A stretch of 64,000 nucleotides of DNA from the NCBI GenBank assembly GCA_973895155.1, contig OZ316894.1, forward strand, positions 3,720,001 through 3,784,000, read 5' to 3'. The translations under genes were made by a program, and so were the position numbers. Origin of the DNA: Marsupella aquatica (lineage: Eukaryota > Marchantiophyta). Positions 47,392-60,400 of the stretch are shown one piece after another (the stretch's first letter is position 1; each line of letters begins with the position of its first letter). Under the pieces are notes generated by a model, which saw only the letters and a list, made by a program, of their open reading frames with translations, searched no databases and was not told the DNA's origin.

Positions 47392-50300
47392 TTAGTATAA
47401 CAAGAAATTTACAAGGAGCCCTAGGAAGGAAACAGAGAGCAGTGGGACAGATATCCTTTGTGCTGCGCTAGTTCCTCGTCCTGGACCTGGTGCAGCATCA
47501 ACAGAAGGTGGGACTGCTCCTGAGACGGGAGTAGTTGAACCGGAGGTCGGAGCAGGTGAGTGGGGGGTACTCGGAGACACAGTGGGAGCCATAAGAGTGG
47601 AGGAAGTCTCAGAAGTGTAGCCTGGAAAACCCAAATTAGTCATCCACAAATTAGTCCACCTTTCATTGCCAGTACGACAACAGTAGCTCCAGTTGCAGGG
47701 CTTCAAGAATAGATTGATATGGGAAATTAATCGGTTGCCTTTCTACCATTTGAGACACTTAGCTACCAAATTGAGCTCTAGTTGGCTTGACCTTCCCTAA
47801 AGCAGGGCATCTTTTCTTCGTTAAAACTGAGGTCGTGTGTTTTAAAGTAAAACCTAAGACCTGTTGCACAATGGTTCAAGAGCAAAAGGAGCTTACAGCC
47901 CGATTCTTCGAAGCCCAAAGTTGAGTCTCGGCGGTTGAAAATGAGATTATGTCCAACCATGAAATTCGCTGCAAAAGTGATGAAAGTCAGAGTGTGAGTG
48001 GTCATTGAAGGCACTAAGGTGCTTGGAGCAAACGAGAGCAAAAGAGGTTGAAATTCAGACAAATAAGACACCGACTTCTGAAACACAAGTCTCTTAAAAT
48101 CTTTAGAAACCGCTAACCTCCAAAAATGCTCATGGAACCTCCATCCAGAACTGCAAGGCAAAAGCCAACCAGGGTTCTAGTGCTCTGCAGTCACCGCGAA
48201 AAGAAGGGGTCAGAGATATTTGACGCAAATTCCGGCACATAAACTGTGCCCCAGGGTCTAAATCTTCCCAAATCACAATTATCCTTGAAAACCATCGGCG
48301 TCAATAAAAATCACAACAAGCGAACCACCTAATCTCATCCCGTGTGTTAATGTGAATTAAGCTCTTTTGAATCATAATCAATAGAGTTCTTGTAAAAAAA
48401 ATCAGAACGCACAAAATTCAGTTTGAGAGCATTACTTGTAAGTAATATGGTATCAAAGGATAGCTAATTTCGAATAAAGCCGCCCCACTCAATTCGAAAA
48501 CAATGAGGGGAATTTCCACTTGTAAATCACTGCAACAAATCAATGGCAAATCTCAGAAATCCGCCAAAAACTTCCGGGAACATCAAAGCTGACAAATGAG
48601 GAAAACTGAGCATACATGTCTCCCAGACAGGAAAGGCACAACCCACCTTGTTTGGTAGCAGGCTTCAAAAGTTTGATCAAATACCGTTTTGTTGTACTTT
48701 GTGACCTGTCTGGCAAACTGGAAAGAAGAGTTTGTCAGATGCATGTTTAAGCTACAGGCGTCCACAGGTTCATAATTTGGGATCCTTACGGAACTGTGAA
48801 AGGCATGTGCATAGAACCCACGATTTAGGCGACTTACTGCATCAATGACAGCTGTGTAAACAGTTGAGGTCAGAAAGGTCGTAGTAGTTCCCGTGTCAAA
48901 CAGGCTCACTTCGTTGACAGGTATGCTCTGATTCCCAACTTTGATTGAATCCACTCCAATGTTGTAGTGTGGGTACCTGCAAAGTGAGTCGTTGAGATGC
49001 ACATTTTTTTTCCGACGGCTATAAAAAACTGCAAAAGTTTATTTGTGCCTCAACTGGACAAGTCAGCCGTGTAATACTCTAAAGAGATGCAAAACATATG
49101 AGGTTTACTCCATCTCCGCGATAGTTACTAGGAAACTGGTCATGAACAAAAGAAATTGGGATTCCTTGACCATTGGGTTTGCACTCCCAACAAAAGCACA
49201 ACTATCTAGAAGCCAGCGACCGATCACTCAATGACTAAACTAGCTACAAGCCAACATGTCACTCAATGAATACCCATGCAAATATAACCTTAATTGAGCA
49301 TTCTAGAACTCAGAGTAGGAAACAAGTGAACGTCAGGGAAACATCTCTCCCAACTTCCTCGAAATGGTAGATCCTTCGTGATTTAGTCACGTGACTATTG
49401 TCTGTTTTCGTTGAGAAATGGATTAGATAATATTATTCATGACATTACTCTGCACAGGATGGAAAGTTTATAAAATCTCATACGTGGAATTGTTGATCTC
49501 TTTGAAAGGAGTTGACGCTACTGCGGAAGATCCAAAATCTCCAAATACAATTCTCCCAGACCCATCGACAGAGAAGCACATTGAAAATGAGTCCCCTACA
49601 AGTCCAGACTGAGCCAAGATAGAAGGTACCGAGTACGACTGGCGGCCCAGCCCCATCAGGCCATCCGGGACACTGGTACCATCCACCAGAGACCCAGTTT
49701 GGGTCTGACCACATCTGCGAGGGCAACAACAGAAAAAGGAGTCATCAGTATTTATGCGATCATGATGCAGTCTCGATACACGTATGGTGAAAAAGTGCAA
49801 CAATGAAATTGTTCAAAAGTTTTTCTCCAATTAACAGTGCAGGTTAGTCCAGTATTTTTTAACAAGCATGCATTACGGATATGATGAAAAAGAAGGCAGA
49901 CCACAACTTGCAACCATAGATGCCAGTTTTTCAGTCAGAGCAAGCGCTTAGGCCGGCATGTGCAGCCGAAGTTCCCACCCGAGAGATGAGTCTTACCCGA
50001 GAATAATGGATGTCGTTATGTCTATCTGAGCGCCAATGTTAGACGTAAGGTGAATGTCATCTTGATAAACTGTACCGCTTGTCGTCGTGTTAGCAGTCGC
50101 GTAGGCAATACCGTATTGGCACTGTCCGCTGTTTGGGAGATTCTGATCTTGGCACGTCGAAAAAATTGACGAACATTTGCTGCTACCGCAAGTCAGAGCT
50201 TTGCTAGTGGTGGATTGTGAAGGAGCGTACACATTCAACGACGGCTGTAGCCACGCACAAGTCAATTATGAGAAACTCGAAGCCAAAATACATTGACTCT

Positions 50301-52049
50301 CCAGACGATCAATGGATAGGCAGCAAGCAGACCAGAACGGCCACAAAAATAGTAAAGACAAGGAACTTGTTGCACAATTCTTCAATGCAACACTCAGGAA
50401 CTTAATAAAACTAGCTCGCTTGAGCTTAGAACTTGCCATCTAGAGAGCTAATGGGGCGAAGATGACTTCAGCACGAGACCACCAGAAAAATAATGAGCGG
50501 GCCTGAAGCTTGAGCCCTTTGAAAATTCCCTTTCTAGGATGCCGGTCAGAAAATCGGCCGAAATTAAAGGCTAAACGATATCTTTAGTGGATACTAAGCC
50601 CGACTAAGGTTTGTACGTTAAGCTCATTGGGACGATTGGGTTAAAACAATTTGTCAGCAGCTTCTTTCAGTACTCTGATCAGAAGACATCCACCCTGCAA
50701 AATTTGGCATGGAAGTGAAGGAAAACTTACTATTTGTGCAAAGTAAGGTGAGCTTGGGGGCGCACAAGCCTTACATTCACACGGCAACCAGAACAGGTCA
50801 CTCCCAGTATCTAGCGCCACGAAGTAAGAGACGCTTGGCGTGCCAATGTTAATCAGAGTGTAATAGAGTCTGCATTCAACAATCAACACTTTTCAATTTA
50901 AACGAGCCATGGAATCGCGCGAAGACGGTCCAATTGGAGGAACTGAAATAGGCATGAATCCGAAAATGCGTGAATGAGTACATGAACGCATGCATTGCAC
51001 GATTTTTGACTCAAACCAGTAACGCAGGGAGCGCAAAGAGGCAAATAACAGCCTGAGAAGCCGAAATACAGGTTAGAAGCACTCATTAAAACTTACCAAA
51101 ACAATGGGAAACGGACCGACTCAAGGATGCCCGCTAGCTAACAGTTCACCGATTACAGAAAGCAATTGAACAGCGCGGTGGGAGGAAGGAAATTTGGTGT
51201 GGCAGTAAAGCAAGGCAAATGCGACAACGACTAAGCAAAGAGCAATGCAAGTTGGACGCGCGGGTGCCGTCAAGCTAAGAGACAGACATGTCGACGGCAA
51301 TTTTATCAATGAAGTGGAAGCAAACGACCAAGCTTGCAAGTAAGGAAGCGCAGAGTGACTGACAGCAATACAAGCCAAATACGCTAATGCCCACCAGCTT
51401 GTTGCTAACTTCAGAAAGCAGTTTCAGGGTCCAGTAGAAAGAAGGAAGGGAGAGAGGAAGTGTGGAATGCCTGAGAGTCGGTCAAGCGACATGGGCCACT
51501 GCCTGCAAGCTGAGAGCGAGGTCAATCATTACGGAAAGCGATCGAGTAGTGCGTTGGCATGCAGGAAGGAGGGAAGACTAGGATTGGAAGAGATAGCGAT
51601 GAAGAAACAATGCAGGGAGGGGCTGCCAAGGGAAGTAGTTTGATTTGTTAAGTGGAATGGAGGACGAGACAATGCGAGTCAAACACAAACATATCAAGAA
51701 ATTCCACGAACTGACAGACTGGCAGACGAAATGTAACTCACCCGTCAATGCTCATAATGGTGCTGTTGCCCAGGAAGAAAGTCAGGGTTCTCGGAGCTGT
51801 GGCGAGATTCCTGCCATGACGAACGAAATCTCTGTGAACCAGCAATTGGTGATACTCTGGTGTGTTGACGGCCGGGAACTCCCACTCTGCCCCAGATTTC
51901 TCAGCATTCTCCTTCGCCTGCTGTGAGAGCCTGTGATAAAATGTCATCTGCGGAAGGGCTCCATCCCCACTAACAGACGCGGACGCAGAAGAGCACAATC
52001 GTACCAGCAGAGCAGCAACAATGAGCTGTTGAACCATAAACATCTGCAT
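47392..52049 (-). CDS. GPI-type A1 aspartic protease, APF1-like (9 exons)
   Basis: Exons in transcript order: 52049-51742, 50869-50731, 50244-49997, 49714-49484, 48976-48647, 48529-48436, 48184-48118, 47968-47897, 47621-47392. All introns are GT-AG and the phases close to 572 residues. An N-terminal signal (QQLIVAALLVRLCSSASA) is followed by a prodomain. The mature start LYYTLINIGTPSVSYFVALD is at about residue 104, with catalytic DTGS at 123-126. After that come CQYGIAYATANTTTSGTVYQ, CGQTQTGSLVDG, GLMGLG and DSFSMCF. The second active site DTGT is at 336-339. GFCLAVLDGGSMSIFGANF and FNRRDSTLGFEESGC close the fold. A Pro/Ser/Thr-rich linker and hydrophobic tail (about 549-572) suggest a GPI anchor. 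Relatives act at the plasma membrane or wall; the substrate is unknown. Confidence 0.9.
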
Positions 52050-52667
52050 TGCTAACTAGATGGAACTCTTACCACCACCGAGTGGTATGCCTCCCTGTGC
52101 CTGCCTTCCTGCCCTCTAAAGCATGAGATGAACTGCAGAGCGCACTCAATCGGTAGGCCGAATAACAAGAGTCCGCTGTCACAAACTTCTCACAGATTGA
52201 ATGCCTCTGATCCAGAAATTTTAATATCCCATCCCGAGAAGCAAACGAGGTCCTTCTCTCTTACTCTCTCTCCTACGGCAACGAGATTGAAAGTACCACA
52301 AGACCTGGGTTTCCTTTAGTGTGGCGAGCACAACCCAATAGACTCTCTGAACGAATTTATTCGAGAATTATCAGCTCCAGACTCCTGAAAGAACAGACTT
52401 GCCTTATTCAGCAACTACCCGGTGCAATCTAAATAAGAAAGCTCCCCTTAACGGATGGGTTGCTGAAAAATTTTGCTCGCTAGATAGCCGACCGATACAA
52501 TGCAGCCTTTGAATTCATCAGGAAGTAGTAGCGGCCCCACCGATCCGGACTGGTAACAACCCCCAACACCTTCAAATTCGTCAGGAGCTCAGTTCATCAG
52601 CTGCGAGTCTCCGTCTGTATCATGTCACACACACATCAGAGACACTCCCCCTCCCATGACGAGCCAA

Positions 52668-52669
<2 letters not shown>

Positions 52670-52702
<33 letters not shown>
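52670..52702 (+). repeat. (CT)n microsatellite upstream of the protease gene
   Basis: An uninterrupted CT run about 0.6 kb upstream of the protease start codon. On the gene's own strand it is GA, a frequent feature of plant core promoters and leaders; a role here is inferred. Confidence 0.9.
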
Positions 52703-52706
<4 letters not shown>

Positions 52707-53369
52707 CCAGAGCTATCTTTGCCCAATGCCGCAGACAGAGACCACCCAATGCACTCTATCTGTGAGGTACGGGTCATCACGAAAAAAAATTCGTCCTCAG
52801 CTTCGGAATAGGCTGCTTGACTGTTTGGTGCTGTTACTGTTGGTGATGATGACGATGACAATCTCAAGACCAATTACCAACAACTGAACAACACGTATAT
52901 CGTGAGAGAGACCAATGCACACTGGGTCAGCTTCTAATCCCCAGCTTCTAATCATCAGCTCAAGTAGAATGCAAATATGCAATGCACTAGTGAGAAGTGA
53001 GACTGTTGCAGTGCAAGACAGAGCGGCCAAGAAGGCAGCCAAGTGGCGGTGCAGTTGACTAAAACAGGGAGCTCGTCAGCTGACAGAATAGACTCCTAGA
53101 CTCAGCAGAGTTGGAATCTCAAAGCTCCTTCCAGTCGAGTCGTCGAGATCCATGGATGCTGACAAGATCACAAGACCCCAAAAGTCAAGCTGAATTAAAC
53201 GCTCTCTGGGCTCAGGGCTGTGAAAAGTGGGAACTGTGGGAATCCATCTCCCAACCTTCAAGTTAGTGCGCTGCAACTCTGCAACTAACACAGTATACAG
53301 TGCGGTACAGTACACTTACAAAAAAGAGAAGGGTGACATTGCAGAGACTGCCTGCGCACTTTATTTATT

Positions 53370-53925
53370 TTTAAATGAAACAGAGTTTGGAATGAAAAAT
53401 GCATATCACGCTTCCAAACAACAAAAAGTTACCAGACCAGGAGACGTGACTCGTTTTTAGATGAAGGGGGTTGGAATGGAAAAGATATATGTCACACTGC
53501 CCAAAGAACAAAAAGGGACCAAACCAAACGACAGGGTCACCAAATGCACTTGAAAGGGAGATTGGAATGAAAAATATCTGCTACAGAACAAAAGGAGAGG
53601 AAACCAGGAGACAGGATCCAAAAGCAATTGATTCATTTGGAAACGAAAAGGAAATATATATGTGTGGCACTGCCAGAGAATGAAAGGGGGCCCAAACCAG
53701 GAGACAAGGATACTAAAGGCACTTGATTGATTTTAAAATGAAAGAGACATTGGACTGAAAAATAGACAAGTGGCACTGCCAAAGAACAAAAAGGGGCCAA
53801 ACCAGGAGACATGATCCCAAGGACACTTGATTACTCTTAAAATGAAACAGAGGTTGGAATGGAAAATATATATATCACACTGCCAAAGGCTAAACCAGGG
53901 GAGACAGGATCCTAGGGGCAAGAGA
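53370..53925 (+). repeat. Degenerate ~100-bp tandem array, five to six units
   Basis: The unit pattern is AAATGAAA..GAG.TTGGAATGAAAA, ATAT.TCACACTGCCAAAG, AACAAAAAGG.GCCAAACCAG, GAGACAGGATCC and GCACTTGATTGATT. It recurs near 53376, 53462, 53553, 53637, 53737 and 53838, with many substitutions and gaps. The right edge is also related to 14412-14578. Confidence 0.75.
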
Positions 53926-54130
53926 TCAAATAAAGAGGAGAAAATAAAGAAAAACCAGGAAGACCAAAGAGCCAAAAAGAAGAGTCCCCCTCAATGGCAA
54001 CGGAACTAAAGCCATACTAACTCTATATCTATCAATGATTCAATGAAATCATGCCGGACATGACGTACTCATAGAGTGAACCCATAAATTGTAACTTCTT
54101 TTGTGAGAGATTTTTTTATATATTGACTTT

Positions 54131-54212
54131 GCTTGTGAGTAAGGATGGGCACAGAAGTCCGAGTAAAAGGCACCTTTCCTGTGCATCTGCGCTACTACGG
54201 AGGCTAGGCTAG
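54131..54212 (+). repeat. Dispersed hairpin-like repeat, copy 4
   Basis: GTGAGTAAGGATGGGCACAG, AAGTCCGAGT, CACCTTTCCTGTGCATCTGC and GGCTAGGCTA, in the order of the copies at 824, 4299 and 7746. Confidence 0.4.
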
Positions 54213-55347
54213 AATGAAAAAGACATTGTTTGAAGAAAACCTTTGATAACTCATAGTCCACTATAATGTGTTTTGCAACCAAAATGATTAGAGGATGTGG
54301 CTTCCAAAGCCCGGGTTTGAATGGGACCTCCATCTAAACCTTTGAACGCTTGATTTCAGATGGGATCGGGGATGGGATACCAATATGCGCTTTTCTGTAA
54401 AAAGTTTGTGTATGTTAAATATGCTCTTGGTAAGGAAAACCAGAAGATGACGTGTACAGTGAACTGGTTATATAACAGTCCGACTTCAACCTCTGCTGTA
54501 GCATAGCCTTTAAAAATCTTAGATGGACGGTCCAGAACTCCATTACAGTCTACACTGTACGCAACTCCATTGATCAACTATGGCATCTCAAATTTGAACA
54601 TTTTTTGTTCCCCATGGACACCCGCTCATTCCGCCCACCAATTTGGCTACCAACACTTATATACCAGGTTTTTTAGTGACCCAGATGTAGTTTCTAGATT
54701 CCTTACTAGAATTAGCGGCGGAGGGAAGTACGGGTCAGCGCCAAGCTCGGCGTCGGAGGCTTGGCGACGAGCTTTTAGGGGGCCTACTAATTTAGCTACA
54801 GTAAAGAGCAACGCGCGGAGGGGACGGGAAGGTGGGGAGAGGGGTCGAGAGACATCGGCGGCGTCATTTAATGAGCTTGGTCCTAACGACGCGAGCCTGA
54901 ATGATCTTCTCGGTTTGTTGGCCCTACCGGCGAGAATGATGCCGGCTACTCCGGCGTTGCTGAGTGGCCCGGTCTCATCGTGCTGGTCAGGTGGAGGACT
55001 CGGCGTTAGGAACAGTCCCTACTCCTGATCGACCTTTCAGGTTCGTGCAATGCAATAACTGTATAATTATGATTAAAGTTTTAGCTGTACATTAAAGTTC
55101 AGAACTACAGTAAAGTTCATGTTTAAAGCGGGGTTTAAAGGGCTCTATGGAATATTAGCTTATAATTACTTTGACAACATTCTCATAGTTTTTTAATATA
55201 AAAGTGTGCCATGATTTCGTATATGGATGACAAACTCACCCATATGTGGATGATAAGTTCACCAAGATAAATATTATAACCGTATACAAAAACTTTGATA
55301 TATTTACAAATACATGAAAATAATGACAATTTAATGAATTGGGACAT

Positions 55348-55435
55348 ATTTAATGGCAATGTACTTAAAATTGTATGTTATTCAAGGGCTCATTGTTCAT
55401 TTAATGGCAATGTACTTAAAATTGTATGTTATTCA
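55348..55435 (+). repeat. 51-bp tandem duplication
   Basis: The 37-base phrase beginning ATTTAATGGCAATGTACTTA is identical at 55348-55384 and 55399-55435. Confidence 0.9.
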
Positions 55436-57457
55436 GCTCAAGTTTTCAGTGGCTATTATTACCTATAATGCTCCAAAACAGGTCCCTAGTACACTTAAGT
55501 TTCAATAAGGGCTTTTTGGTCATCCTGGTTTTCCTGTGTTTATTTTATTAGGGTGTCTTCAACGCACGAGTTGTTTCCCCTATTTCTTTAGTCATCCAGT
55601 ATGAGGAACTCTTGTTCCCCGTTTTTCTTTAGTCAGCACTTGTGTGAATTGTTTGTCTGTGACCCTAACCAAACACAAGCTTTTGGAAAAACTTAATTTA
55701 GGGGGATTCCTGTTTGAGGCGGGGTCACAAGACGCGTACACAGGTCAATTCAACATCATTGATTTTTGAATGAGAGCCAATGATTCTTGAAGGGTACCGA
55801 CACATATGCGCGGAGCGCTTCCTGGCATAGACACACGTGCATTGACAGCCCAGGTAAGTGAATTTTGTATTTTTGGGCAGGCAGATTTTTTTATCTGCAA
55901 CCAGGGATTTTCTCTTTGTGATTTTTGGTTCTTTCAAGGACAAGAGTGCATAGTCCAGATTTGACATAAGGATCATGAAACTTTTCAACTACATTCACTA
56001 AAAATAGTAACACTAAAAAAATTCTGAGGCAGAGAGAACGACAGTGCAGCACCAAGGCCACGACCGAGCACCCCACCATGCCACAAGAGCACAGCACCAA
56101 GGGAGAGCAAGCTACAACTGAGGGCGAGACAATGAGGGCACAGCACAGGAGACCAAAATAATGAGAGCACGAGCATGGCAAGTGTTCAGACACACAAGAG
56201 CGAATGTGTGAGCCGGGCCTTCAGCCAGGAGCTGTCCTAAACTTGCCGCTCTAAAGTGGTAGCCATCCTAAGCCCATATGCGGCACTCAACTTATTTACT
56301 GCCACTAAAAAAATATATTTCCTCTAAAAACAAAGAAATGAAAGCAAGTTCCAAGATGAACTGTCTATAATCTAGGTGAGAACCATAGGTTCCAGGGGGT
56401 TGCAACGGCCAATCAGAGTATTTGTTCCTAGAAATCTACTCCATTTACCCTCTTTGAGGGGGTGACAGTTAGAGGGTTAGTCGTTATAAAAGCAAATAAG
56501 GAATTAAAACACCCAGACAGGTGTTGTCAGTGCCATAGTGTATATGGAAAATTCGTGGCAGGCCCCATCATGAATTGGTAGTGTTTAGTGTTTATTGGCA
56601 CTGGGGTTTGGGAGTTTCAATTTTGGGTTTAGGGTGGCACGCTTCAGTAGGGTCCAGGCACACAACTACCAGTGGTACCTGTGAGGGTCCTTAGCTCAAA
56701 TCATATGCACTTCAGATAGTTATTTAAGTTTTTAATCAAAATTTTCAGTACATAATTTTCTACATACAAAAAGTAATCATGCACACAAAGTTTTTTGTAC
56801 ATAATATTTTCATCCAAGAACTTTAGCCATTGACCTTGTACTCCTTTCTGGTCTGCAACAGTCCAGGTGCAACATGCACTCGCGCAAAGCCAGCGCAGTC
56901 CAGATGAGGATTGTGCTCCTCACAAAGTTGGTATGGCCTGCAGCATGTACACCTTACAGTCCGTGCATGGCATGCGTACTCATTTGGAGCCAACGTGATT
57001 CAAGTGCAAGCAGTTGGAACTGTTCTACAATTACGTAGACACAGATAACAATGCGAGACATTCCTTTGCACCTTGCTTTTACTATTTGTTTCTGTACCAA
57101 CAATTACTTGGGAGGGTATGTACACCAGTTTTTGCCAACAGCTAATTGTCTGTCTGCTTTTTCTCTAGATTGGGGGGGGGGGGGGACACAAGAAGTAACG
57201 AAGTCACTCGTGTATGAATGACTACTTACAGGTAGAGATAATCACTCAAATGGAGTTGTCCTTGTATACCTTGGACTGATCCCTACATACGATTTTTTTG
57301 CAAGGTTCAACTTATTTGAAAATGGCATGGTGTTTTACCAACCACGCGAAAAATGTTCTGGGACGGATTGTACTCTGAGCTATTTATTGCGTACGGCTAA
57401 AAGCTTTCAGTCAACATACTCAGGCAATACAGGCTGCAAATCTCAGCAGACCTGGAG

Positions 57458-60400
57458 TTACTCGTCACTGTTGACATTGAAATGACCCTCGTTTCCAGCC
57501 TGAAAAATTCAGCGAAGTAGGTTATTGAAATGCCTCGCATACACTCCCGCAAGTTGTGCTACAATGCCAAGCATGCTGAATCGATGCGTAAGAAGTGGGT
57601 ACTCACTTGAACCAAAGAGCGGGAACGATTCCTTGTCTTCGTACGTGCCTTGCTTATGACCGAATTTGGTGACATATACAACCTCTGCCAAAACATTGCC
57701 AAGATAAATATATGGGACATGAATCTTTGTAAAGGACCAGGCAAGAGAGGAAATTTGTTGCTCAATAAAATTCCTCATCAGAAAATATTGAGGTGACTGA
57801 AGATCTGTTTTCCAACTAGAAATTGTACCTTCTCTTTGGTAGACAAAGTTTGCCGCTTTTGGCCACGTGGCTGAAACTCAAAAATTTCATGTAGGAGTGC
57901 ATTTCCCTGCATCCACGACAATTCAGAAGGTACTCTACCGTCGCGCTACAGAGTCACATATACTCAAGAGATACAAGTCTGATGGAAGCAAGCACACCAA
58001 TCTTCATATAGTAGCCTTATTTAATCCTCTGCTTCGTCTCCACAGACATGCATACATTACCACCGACCGGCAGAACAAAAGACAATGTCATCAAAACTTC
58101 TCTAGTGCAATTAACGTCTCCCAAATGACATACCTGCAAATGGCGTTGAAATCCTTCTGCCAAGACTCGACGCAATGCATTCAACTGCAGCAAAAGATAA
58201 CCAAAGCTTAGATGGGGAAAGACAAAACTTGCAAAAAGCAGAGGTCACATATAATCTGCTGAAGGAATTGGCTAAATGAAAATTAAGGGCAGAATTTAAG
58301 GAGGACGTGTTGTACCTGGATGGTTTGGGTCCAAGTGTTGATGGTCAAAACGTCACCACCTTGAAGCTTCACAGATATCTCCCGACACACACCATCCTAA
58401 ACCATGAAATAATGAAATTACATAAATTAAACGTGCAACCCACAAAAACTACCCGCTTCTAAACCTGAACAACTGCAAGCAGATATCTAAATTGGTGATG
58501 AACTGAAGTCTGACAAGACCCAATGAAGTCTCGGTACACTCTGGGATGACAATAATTACTACATGCGAAGGCAGAAGTTGTCCACTAATACAACCTCGAT
58601 GTTTGTCAGATAATCTTTGAATGAAGCACGCTGGGCATAGCGCTCTTTTCTGGACTGCCCCTTGCCACCAGCTTGGACAGATAAAGCCTTCATCTGCTCA
58701 ACAACCTGCTCAACAAGAAAACATAATAATCACGACCGTGCGAGATTGCTGTATCAAGCCAGTTCAGAAGTCGAATGACAGTACTGTCTGGCTAGGTCGA
58801 AACATGGCTAGAACATACCTCCACTTCCTTTGCCTCGAATCTCTTCCCAGCAGAGGCGGCCAGCTTATGAGTGGGCTGAGGCCCAGGCACAGAGGGAGCT
58901 GGATTGTCTGAGATTTCCTCGGGCTTTAAGTCAGAATCTTCAAGAAGGTCCTTAGAAGTCTCATACAAAAGGGCCACTGCCTCCCCAGCCGCTTTACGGA
59001 CAGCCAAATCATCGTCCTTCAAGAGGAATGACAAAGTAGGGAGGCTCCTGATCACAGACAGGTCCAAAGAGGGGGTCAGAAGTGACACCCACTTGAGCAC
59101 CTAGCTGTAAATAACAGACTACTAGACATAGGGGACCAAACATGGGTTACAATTACACAAATTCTCCTGAATCTAAATCTGCAAAAACGGAGACAAATAC
59201 ATGGAACTTCCATCCCCACTACATTAATCCGATTCATTTCAAACAACCCAGCTCCTAAATATGGTAAATGATACTAATCAGATGAAAAAAGGATAGGATG
59301 ACCCTTACAAAGCAACATGGTGGCTAGCAATGCGCGTTGAAGGGACGGTGGATAACAGCAATGCCCAAGACAATACAGCTGCAGCCTTGACAGATCCAGA
59401 AGGCTTATTTGTCCCCATGATCTGCAAGTTTGAATGAAAGGCGTACGAGGTCAGTAACAAGAACCTCCATCCTCAAGCAGAGACATTCTGCCAATAATTT
59501 CTGGGGAGGTCACCCATGAAAATTTAGAACCCTGCTTCTACTGTAATGGTATGCATCAACCCAATTCCACCATATCCACATTATGAAAATGGTTACCTGA
59601 TCTGAATGATAGTTCCCTTTGTGGCTACAAATCTGCCACAGAACAGCCATTGCATTCTCGGTTGTTTCCAATTCAGTGTCGCTCACAAAAGGTACAATCC
59701 CCATGGTATCCAGCGTCTGCAACAACAACGCCGTAATAACCTTTCACTAGTCAGTAGAAGACTTTCAGGCAGCCAAAAATACCCATCCACACTTAGTTTT
59801 CTTTGTCTTCATCCAGTAGCATGTTGCCATGGCCCATACCCATAGATCGATCCTCTGCCGTAGATGCATATTGTACAGACCTAGCGAGCCTGTTAGGAAG
59901 AAACAATGCAGAGGATTGTAAGCCATACCGAGACACGAGTGGAAGAAGATGAATCGGTCTTTGCGACTTTAACCAGATGAGGCCAGGCATCATTCATTAT
60001 CAGGTCTGCAATATCTCCAGGCCCGGCTGTCAACGCCAATAAACCTGCAACGAAGCGTGAACCATTCCAAAACATAAGGAGGGCGTTTCACAGGAAGGTA
60101 CACACGGTCCCTAGAGATGGAGAACAGGTAAACTCATGTACCGATTGCGCGAGCGGAAAGAGCTCTCTCAATGGCTGATCCGCGCTTGATGGATACCAGA
60201 AAGAGATGCAAAAGGGTTTCATACCTGCAAACCACAACATAAACAGTCACAGCCAGAACTATATAAGCAAAACATCCTAATCGTCAAAAACTTTACATGA
60301 GAATCCAAATGGCAATCGGTAAAAGAAGTTCTTGGCTCAGTTATCATAATGTCCATTCATAAGATATATACAGTTTTTTCCAGGTATTGAGATAGACGTA

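Larger units (their letters stand above)
52050..57457. other. Intergenic region with repeats, no gene recognised
   Basis: The left part is the promoter side of the protease gene and carries a (CT)n run at 52670-52702, i.e. GA on the transcribed strand. Further right are the ~100-bp tandem array (53370-53925), hairpin repeat copy 4 and a 51-bp duplication at 55348-55435. A G+C-rich stretch at 54700-55028 has an open frame (54570-55028, Ser/Gly/Arg-rich) with no domain. A 14-G run lies at 57172-57185. Confidence 0.5.

Noticed and set aside
54570-55028. 152-codon plus-strand frame in a G+C-rich patch
   Set aside because: Ser/Gly/Arg-rich, no domain, no homologous block recognised; could be a repeat fragment.
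59793-59993. Extra exon reading RSVQYASTAEDRSMGMGHG in the IFRD-like gene
   Set aside because: Neighbouring exons join directly in phase (STRVS to TLDTMGIVPFV) and match the family; the segment is out of frame and intronic.
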